Shown here: piece after piece, positions 59,619 through 64,000 of the stretch | How the letters are laid out: every line of letters begins with the position of its first letter | How positions within the stretch are numbered: the first letter of the stretch is position 1 | NCBI RefSeq assembly: GCF_009687865.1 | Contig: NZ_BLAE01000045.1 | Span: 30,995-94,994, forward strand | Length of the DNA: 64,000 bases | Direction of reading: 5' to 3' | Source: Acrocarpospora macrocephala | Lineage (GTDB): Bacteria; Actinomycetota; Actinomycetes; Streptosporangiales; Streptosporangiaceae | Notes under the pieces: generated by a model | Told to the model about the DNA's origin: nothing | The model's database searches: none | What the model saw: only the letters and a program-made list of their open reading frames with translations | Position numbers and translations under genes: made by a program

Positions 59619-60866
59619 ATGAAGCGCACCATCGCCTTTGGTGGCATTGTTGCCACCGCTGGCCTCCTGGCCGCGGGCCTCGCCGCCCCGGCTCAGGCCG
59701 CCGATGACGTGGTCGGCACCCCGCTGGCCAACACCGGCATCACCGCATACGAGATCTCCGCGTTCTGGCTCGCCGAGGGCGCTGCGAACCTCATTGCGGC
59801 CACGCCGTACGACGTGGAGACGAAGATCGTCGCCAAGCACATCTCGACCGGTGGCCCGGCTGCGGACAGCAAGCCCGGTGTCGTTCCGGCGATCGGCGAC
59901 GAGAAGAAGACGGCCGCCAAGTCGAAGAACGTCAACCTGCCCAAGACCACGGGCAAGGTGTTCTTCAGCGACGGCTACAAGTGGGTTCCGATCACGAAGA
60001 ACGGCCGGACCTACTGGTGGCCGCAGGCCATCAACCCGCACTGGTGCACCGCCACGTCGATCCAGGCCGCTTACAAGAACCTGGTCGCCACCGCGGGTAG
60101 CTGTGTCTACGACACAGACAGGAACAAGTCCACGACGAGCTCCTGGGTGTTTGTCCCCGGTTACTACCAGGGCAAGACCCCGTGGGGCATCTACGTGGGC
60201 AAGCAGGCTTTCACCCACTACGACTTCGACACCTACGAGGACGGCGACCGCGACTACGCGTTCGTCACCGTCTACAACGGTGTCAAGGGCCTGCACGACG
60301 GCAGCGACGTGCTCGGCGACTACAAGGAAGTGTCGAAGGAAGTTTACGACAACTTCCCGTACGAGTGGCGCGCCAAGGGCTACCACTGCTTCCAGTGGAA
60401 CGGCAAGTACTACGCCTATGCCTTCGTTGACGCCGGTCGTCTGGGTGACAACGTCGGTGGGCAGGGTCTGGCCTACAACCAGAAGGTCGGCAAGCCGGTC
60501 TTCGTCTTCGGCTACCCGAGCGGTTCGCACCCGGACGGCAACTACGCCTACTCCGGCAAGACCCTCAAGTGGAGCTACGGCAAGACCTTCGCTGCCAGCG
60601 CTTCGGCCATCAAGGCCGAGGAGCTCATCGGGGTCAAGTCGTCCTTCACCGGTGAGGGCGCGCTGGGTTCGTCGTGGCTGGTCGGGTACAAGAACACCCG
60701 TCGTCTCGGCTACCTGAACGGTGTGACCATCGGCGTCTCCGACACCGACAGCAACAACCGCTACGACACCAGCATCTCCCCGTACTTCGACGGTGAGCTG
60801 TTCGGCGTCTACAGCGCGGCCAAGAACCTTTGGTCGGGCTCGATCGCGGTGCCGTCGTACAAGTGA
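59619..60866 (+). CDS. Secreted trypsin-fold pseudoprotease (paralogue 4)
   Basis: A 415-residue exported protein, M-K-R-T-I-A-F-G-G start, signal cleaved near A-Q-A at 27. His is replaced by Ser161 (T-A-G-S-C), Asp212 is kept (R-D-Y-A-F-V) and the nucleophile position is Leu349 (G-A-L-G-S-S-W), so it cannot act as a serine peptidase. The second disulfide is also gone: both Cys are Ser (Ser319, Ser341). A 20-residue insert rich in Trp and Tyr lies at about 118-140 before C-T-A-T-S. The conserved leader and an upstream CRP-type site suggest coordinated expression with paralogues 5 and 6. Confidence 0.85.
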   Translation: MKRTIAFGGIVATAGLLAAGLAAPAQAADDVVGTPLANTGITAYEISAFWLAEGAANLIAATPYDVETKIVAKHISTGGPAADSKPGVVPAIGDEKKTAAKSKNVNLPKTTGKVFFSDGYKWVPITKNGRTYWWPQAINPHWCTATSIQAAYKNLVATAGSCVYDTDRNKSTTSSWVFVPGYYQGKTPWGIYVGKQAFTHYDFDTYEDGDRDYAFVTVYNGVKGLHDGSDVLGDYKEVSKEVYDNFPYEWRAKGYHCFQWNGKYYAYAFVDAGRLGDNVGGQGLAYNQKVGKPVFVFGYPSGSHPDGNYAYSGKTLKWSYGKTFAASASAIKAEELIGVKSSFTGEGALGSSWLVGYKNTRRLGYLNGVTIGVSDTDSNNRYDTSISPYFDGELFGVYSAAKNLWSGSIAVPSYK

Positions 60867-60904
60867 GGTTGAAGCTGGGGTTCTGAACCCTGACTGACAC
60901 CAAA

Positions 60905-60936
60905 CAAAGGGCCCGGCCTTATGGCCGGGCCCTTTG
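60905..60936 (+). terminator. Terminator after paralogue 4
   Basis: Perfect 14-bp arms CAAAGGGCCCGGCC (60905-60918) and GGCCGGGCCCTTTG (60923-60936) around loop TTAT. Confidence 0.85.
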
Positions 60937-60986
60937 TCGTTTCCGGAAATGTCTGCTTTCACACCAGCCACCAGGTCCTCATTGCA

Positions 60987-61002
60987 TGTGATCTGCATCA
61001 CA
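60987..61002. promoter_or_regulatory. CRP-type site 3
   Basis: TGTGATCTGCATCACA inside a longer CATGTGAT/ATCACATG dyad (60985-61004), 270 bp before the ATG of paralogue 5. It differs from site 2 by a single base. Confidence 0.68.
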
Positions 61003-61004
61003 TG

Positions 61005-61042
61005 CCCCTGCGGACGGTCACGGAATGGCGCGTCCGCAGGGG
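61005..61042. repeat. Inverted repeat directly downstream of CRP-type site 3
   Basis: Perfect 12-bp arms CCCCTGCGGACG (61005-61016) and CGTCCGCAGGGG (61031-61042) around 14 nt. It is absent from the other two leader regions. It could be an orphan terminator, a regulatory stem or an insertion scar. Confidence 0.65.
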
Positions 61043-61188
61043 TCGACTTATATATCGACCGGAAATTTATTCATCAGGACGTCACACATTCCGACCCAAC
61101 GGACTTTCCGGTCGGCTATTAAGTAACGGAATTATCTCCGTCACCCAGAGCAACAATTCAGCTATTCGGTTTGGCTTTATCGCTTCAT

Positions 61189-61272
61189 GATCTCCGCTGT
61201 ATGGTCCGGGCTATCCCTTTCCTGACGCATGGGACGCAAGAGGCGTTCCACGACAGACCAAGGAGTTCCCCT
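61189..61272 (+). repeat. Conserved promoter/5' leader, copy B
   Basis: 84 bp matching copy A (59536-59618) at nearly every base, including the TGTATGGT box, the TGGGACGC/GCGTTCCA hairpin (61230-61250) and the AAGGAG ribosome site. Confidence 0.8.
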
Positions 61273-62646
61273 ATGAAGCGCACTCTCGCCTTCGGTGGCG
61301 TTGTCGCCACCACGGCAAGCCTGCTCGCGGCCGGTCTCGTGACCGCGCCCGCGCAGGCCGACAACGACGTGGCCTCCGACGCGCTGGCCAACCAGGGCAT
61401 CGCGGCCTGGGCGACCGTCGCGTACTGGTACGGCAACAAGGCGGCGAACCTGATCGCCGCCACGCCGTACAACATCGAGACCAAGGTCGTCGCCAAGCAC
61501 GTGTCGACCGGTGGCCCCGCCGCGGACAGCAAGCCCGGCGCGGTCCCCGCGATCGGCGACGAGAAGAAGTCCACCAGCACCTCGAAGAACATCAACCTGC
61601 CGAAGACCGTCGGCAAGGTGTTCTTCAACGTGCCGGACGGCAGCGGCACCGACCCGCGGACCGGTAAGGCCGTGGAGAAGGACGGCCTCCCGGACAAACG
61701 CTGGTGCACCGCGACCTCGATCCAGTCGACGTACAAGAACCTGGTCGCGACCGCTGGGCACTGTGTCTACGACACCGACAGCAACGCCACCACGTTCGAC
61801 AACTGGGTGTTCGTCCCGGGTTACTACCAGGGCAAGACCCCGTGGGGCATCTACGTCGGCAAGCAGGCTTACACCCACTACGACTTCGACGTCTACGAGG
61901 ACTACGACCGCGACTACGCCTTCGTTCAGGTGTACAACGGCCTCGCGATGCCGCATGACGGAGTGGTGAAGCCGTTCGACCAGAACCCGGGCGCGTACAA
62001 GGAAGTTTCGTGGAACGTCTTCAAGGAGTTCCCGCGCGGCTTCCGTGACCGCGAGCGCTGGTGCTACGCGAAGCCGCTCGAGGCGGGCACCGCTCCGATC
62101 ACCGCCGAGACCAACGTGGCGGCGTTCACCGAGGACCAGAAGAAGAAGTACAAGTACTACGTCTGGGCCTTCGAGGACGCCGGCGCGCTCGGCAACAACG
62201 TGGGCGGGCAGGGTCTGGCCTACAACCAGAAGGTCGGCAAGCCGGTCTTCGTGTTCGGCTACCCCAGCGGGTCGCACCCGGACGGCAACTACGCCTACAC
62301 CGGGATCACCCAGAAGTGGTCGTATGGCAAGACCTTCAAGGCGCAGGCCCTCGCCATCAAGGCCGAGGAACTGATCGGGGTCAAGTCCTCCTTCACCGGC
62401 GCCGGCTCCGCCGGTTCCGCGTGGCTGATGACCTACAAGAACTCCCGCCGCCTCGGCTACCTCAACGGTGTGACGAGCAAGGTGTCCGACACCGACGGCA
62501 ACAACCGGATCGACGTCTCGGTCTCCCCGTACTTCGACGGCGAGCTCTACGGCGTCTACAAGGCGGTCGCCAACAAGTGGAGCGGCAGCATCGCTGTTCC
62601 TTACGAGGTTCCCTCCGGCTGGAAGCGCCCGATCTTCTGGGACTAA
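61273..62646 (+). CDS. Secreted trypsin-fold pseudoprotease (paralogue 5)
   Basis: A 457-residue exported paralogue, signal cleaved near A-Q-A at 29. His163 (T-A-G-H-C) and Asp214 (R-D-Y-A-F-V) are retained but the nucleophile is Ala380 in A-G-S-A-G-S-A-W, so hydrolysis by the standard mechanism is not expected. Both residues of the second disulfide are Ser (Ser350, Ser372). Two inserts enlarge it: one at about 120-142 and one at about 225-300 with a lone Cys264. A unique C-terminal tail follows S-G-S-I-A-V-P (E-V-P-S-G-W-K-R-P-I-F-W-D). AAGGAG and the shared leader precede ATG 61273. Confidence 0.85.
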   Translation: MKRTLAFGGVVATTASLLAAGLVTAPAQADNDVASDALANQGIAAWATVAYWYGNKAANLIAATPYNIETKVVAKHVSTGGPAADSKPGAVPAIGDEKKSTSTSKNINLPKTVGKVFFNVPDGSGTDPRTGKAVEKDGLPDKRWCTATSIQSTYKNLVATAGHCVYDTDSNATTFDNWVFVPGYYQGKTPWGIYVGKQAYTHYDFDVYEDYDRDYAFVQVYNGLAMPHDGVVKPFDQNPGAYKEVSWNVFKEFPRGFRDRERWCYAKPLEAGTAPITAETNVAAFTEDQKKKYKYYVWAFEDAGALGNNVGGQGLAYNQKVGKPVFVFGYPSGSHPDGNYAYTGITQKWSYGKTFKAQALAIKAEELIGVKSSFTGAGSAGSAWLMTYKNSRRLGYLNGVTSKVSDTDGNNRIDVSVSPYFDGELYGVYKAVANKWSGSIAVPYEVPSGWKRPIFWD

Positions 62647-62689
62647 CGGTCAAGGGTCATCTCGTCAGGTCGAGGTGATCACCCCATAG

Positions 62690-62719
62690 CAAGGGCTCGG
62701 CCTCGCGGCCGGGCCCTTG
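62690..62719 (+). terminator. Terminator after paralogue 5
   Basis: Arms CAAGGGCTCGGCC (62690-62702) and GGCCGGGCCCTTG (62707-62719) with one mismatch and loop TCGC. Confidence 0.8.
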
Positions 62720-62781
62720 TTCGTTTTCTGGGGTGCGCGCGGTTAGACGCGTCCAACCTCATCTCAGTGCCATCGATTCAG

Positions 62782-62797
62782 TGTGATTTACGTCACA
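62782..62797. promoter_or_regulatory. CRP-type site 4
   Basis: TGTGATTTACGTCACA, perfect TGTGA-N6-TCACA with G and C extending the dyad by one pair, 269 bp before the ATG of paralogue 6. Confidence 0.68.
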
Positions 62798-62982
62798 CAC
62801 CCGTTGCCTCGCGGGCCCCACTTGCCACAGGATCATCCTGGACTCCAAGGTCATCACCCAGTCAACCAGCTGGCCAAATGTCACTTCCTGGCCCGGATTG
62901 ACAAGAAATCTGACATGTCACGAAAAGATAACGCACACGCAGAGTCGTCACACGGTATGCCGGAACGACTTCCTCCTATCAA

Positions 62983-63066
62983 GATCTGCGCTGTAAGTTC
63001 CGGGCTATCCCTTTCCTGACGCATGGGACGCATGAGGCGTTCCACGACAGACCAAGGAGTTCCCCC
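62983..63066 (+). repeat. Conserved promoter/5' leader, copy C
   Basis: 84 bp matching copies A and B but with TGTAAGTT in place of TGTATGGT at the presumed -10. The hairpin stem (63024-63044) is unchanged while its loop is ATGAG instead of AAGAG, so variation is confined to the loop. AAGGAG follows. Confidence 0.78.
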
Positions 63067-64000
63067 ATGAAGCGCACTCTCGCCTTCGGTGGCGTCGTCG
63101 CCACCGCCGGCCTCCTGGCCGCGGGCCTCGCCGCTCCGGCCACCGCTGCTGGTGACGTGGTCGGCACCCCGCTGGCCACCACCGCGATCGCGGGCAAGAA
63201 CATTGCGGCGTTCTGGTTTGCCGAAGGCGCGGCCAACCTGATCGCCGCCACGCCGTACGACGTGGAGACGAAGATCGTCGCCAAGCACATCTCGACCGGT
63301 GGCCCGGCTGCGGACAGCAAGCCCGGTGTCGTTCCGGCGATCGGCGACGAGAAGAAGTCGACCGCGAAGTCGAAGAACGTCAACCTGCCCAAGACCTCGG
63401 GCAAGGTGTTCTTCCTCGGCTCCGACAAGAAGCCGCACTGGTGCACCGCTTCGTCGATCCAGTCGGCGTACAAGAACCTGGTGGCCACCGCTGGTAGCTG
63501 TGTCTACGACACGGAGTCCAACAAGGCCACGCTGGACCGCTGGGTGTTCGTCCCGGGTTACTACCAGGGCAAGACCCCGTGGGGCGTGTACGTCGGCAAG
63601 CAGGCCTTCACGCACTACGACTTCGACGTCTACGAGGACGGCGACCGCGACTACGCCTTCGTCACGGTCTACAACGGCCTGAAGCTCCCGCACGGTGGCT
63701 TCGCCGACATCAAGAAGCCGTCCGACATCGGTTCCTTCGTCGAGGTCACCGAGGCCGTGTACAACACGTACTCGCCGTGGGCGCGTTGGAAGTTCGAGGG
63801 CAAGTTCTACGTCTGGAAGTGGATCGACGCCGGTCGCCTCGGCGACAACGTCGGTGGCCAGGGTCTGGCCTACAACCAGAAGGTCGGCAAGCCGGTCTTC
63901 GTGTTCGGCTACCCGAGCGGGTCGCACCCGGACGGCAACTACGCCTACTCCGGCAAGACCCTCAAGTGGAGCTACGGCAAGACCTTCGCTGCCAGCGCCG
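63067..64000 (+). CDS. Secreted trypsin-fold pseudoprotease (paralogue 6, partial)
   Basis: The first 311 codons of a sixth paralogue; the 3' end lies outside the window. The signal is almost identical to paralogue 4 (M-K-R-T-L-A-F-G-G, cleavage near A-T-A at 27). His is replaced by Ser144 (T-A-G-S-C) and Asp195 is kept; the nucleophile region is not visible. The first of the second-disulfide Cys is again Ser (K-W-S-Y-G-K-T). The stretch from G-Q-G-L-A-Y-N-Q-K-V to S-Y-G-K-T-F-A-A-S-A is identical to paralogue 4, a sign of recent duplication or gene conversion. Confidence 0.83.
   Translation, partial: MKRTLAFGGVVATAGLLAAGLAAPATAAGDVVGTPLATTAIAGKNIAAFWFAEGAANLIAATPYDVETKIVAKHISTGGPAADSKPGVVPAIGDEKKSTAKSKNVNLPKTSGKVFFLGSDKKPHWCTASSIQSAYKNLVATAGSCVYDTESNKATLDRWVFVPGYYQGKTPWGVYVGKQAFTHYDFDVYEDGDRDYAFVTVYNGLKLPHGGFADIKKPSDIGSFVEVTEAVYNTYSPWARWKFEGKFYVWKWIDAGRLGDNVGGQGLAYNQKVGKPVFVFGYPSGSHPDGNYAYSGKTLKWSYGKTFAASA

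Larger units (their letters stand above)
60867..61272 (+). promoter_or_regulatory. Intergenic region before paralogue 5
   Basis: This 406-bp gap carries the terminator of paralogue 4, a CRP-type palindrome (60987-61002), a 12-bp-arm inverted repeat (61005-61042), a GGTCGA/TCGACC repeat (61041-61060) and the conserved leader copy B (61189-61272). No gene is recognisable. Confidence 0.6.
62647..63066 (+). promoter_or_regulatory. Intergenic region before paralogue 6
   Basis: This 420-bp gap carries the terminator of paralogue 5, a CRP-type palindrome (62782-62797) and the leader copy C (62983-63066). The middle 180 bp shows no similarity to the equivalent parts of the other gaps and no gene. 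Confidence 0.6.

Noticed and set aside
59073..61001. A 642-codon minus-strand frame opposite paralogue 4
   Set aside because: Similar antisense frames appear opposite paralogues 3, 5 and 6 because their DNA is related. No start context or domain was found.
59536..63066. Spaced repeats that might be read as a CRISPR-like or mobile array
   Set aside because: The units are 84-bp gene leaders about 1.7 kb apart, each followed by a full-length coding sequence; there are no short regular spacers or cas genes.

Overview
The window is high-GC, gene-dense DNA with strong third-position GC bias, GTG and TTG starts, many one-to-four-base stop/start overlaps, a lipoyl-less fused 2-oxoglutarate dehydrogenase/decarboxylase (KGD) and a DUF6104 gene. 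These point to an actinomycete, most likely a soil member of the Streptosporangiaceae (Nonomuraea- or Streptosporangium-like). The family assignment is inference; the actinobacterial assignment is firm. No rRNA, tRNA, CRISPR array or intact mobile element was seen.

Layout. 0-0.9 kb: end of a phosphonate-type ABC importer. 0.9-3.4 kb: a methyltransferase, then a three-gene operon of a PPOX-fold flavoprotein, an orphan [3Fe-4S]-type ferredoxin and a zinc alcohol dehydrogenase. 3.4-10.8 kb: a ribose-type sugar importer with a Gfo/Idh/MocA dehydrogenase and a TIM-barrel isomerase, divergent from its probable ROK repressor. 10.8-14.9 kb: a 1,320-residue secreted ThuA/sugar-dehydrogenase/PKD/CBM protein behind two LacI-type operator palindromes. 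15-19.7 kb: an aminoglycoside-phosphotransferase-like gene, a methyltransferase, an orphan murG and a SpoIIE-type phosphatase, with decayed TniB-like and XRE-regulator fragments between them.

19.7-25.1 kb: a sulfonate/organosulfur scavenging operon (substrate-binding protein, ATPase, permease, LLM monooxygenase, two flavin reductases). In front of it is a leaderless 27-codon ORF with two adjacent Cys codons, which looks like a cysteine-responsive attenuator. 25-27.3 kb: a DapB-like dehydrogenase and an MFE-2-type SDR. 27.5-31.6 kb: a class II Fic protein, and an arsR-MFS-metallohydrolase operon, each with a readable promoter and operator. 31.7-34.4 kb: a secreted GH9 cellulase behind a perfect CebR-type box. 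35.2-38.8 kb: kgd.

39.1-50.8 kb: two divergent gene sets that probably form one uncharacterised catabolic locus. One set has a polyamine-type importer, an IclR regulator and a Cds1-like PLP enzyme. The other has an NTF2-fold protein, an FAD oxidoreductase, a cupin, an aldehyde dehydrogenase and an amidohydrolase. 50.9-54.4 kb: a DUF4097-PadR pair, a quinone-oxidoreductase-like protein and a membrane-anchored unknown.

54.8-64 kb holds the most unusual content: six tandem secreted trypsin-fold paralogues with a subtilisin-inhibitor-like (SSI) protein between the first two. The first two paralogues have intact His-Asp-Ser triads. The next three each lack at least one catalytic residue, and the last, cut by the window end, lacks the His. 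Three of the degenerate copies share a nearly identical 5' leader with a conserved hairpin, and perfect CRP-type palindromes lie in the gaps upstream. I read this as an expanding family of secreted pseudoproteases derived from an active peptidase and co-located with a predicted trypsin inhibitor.
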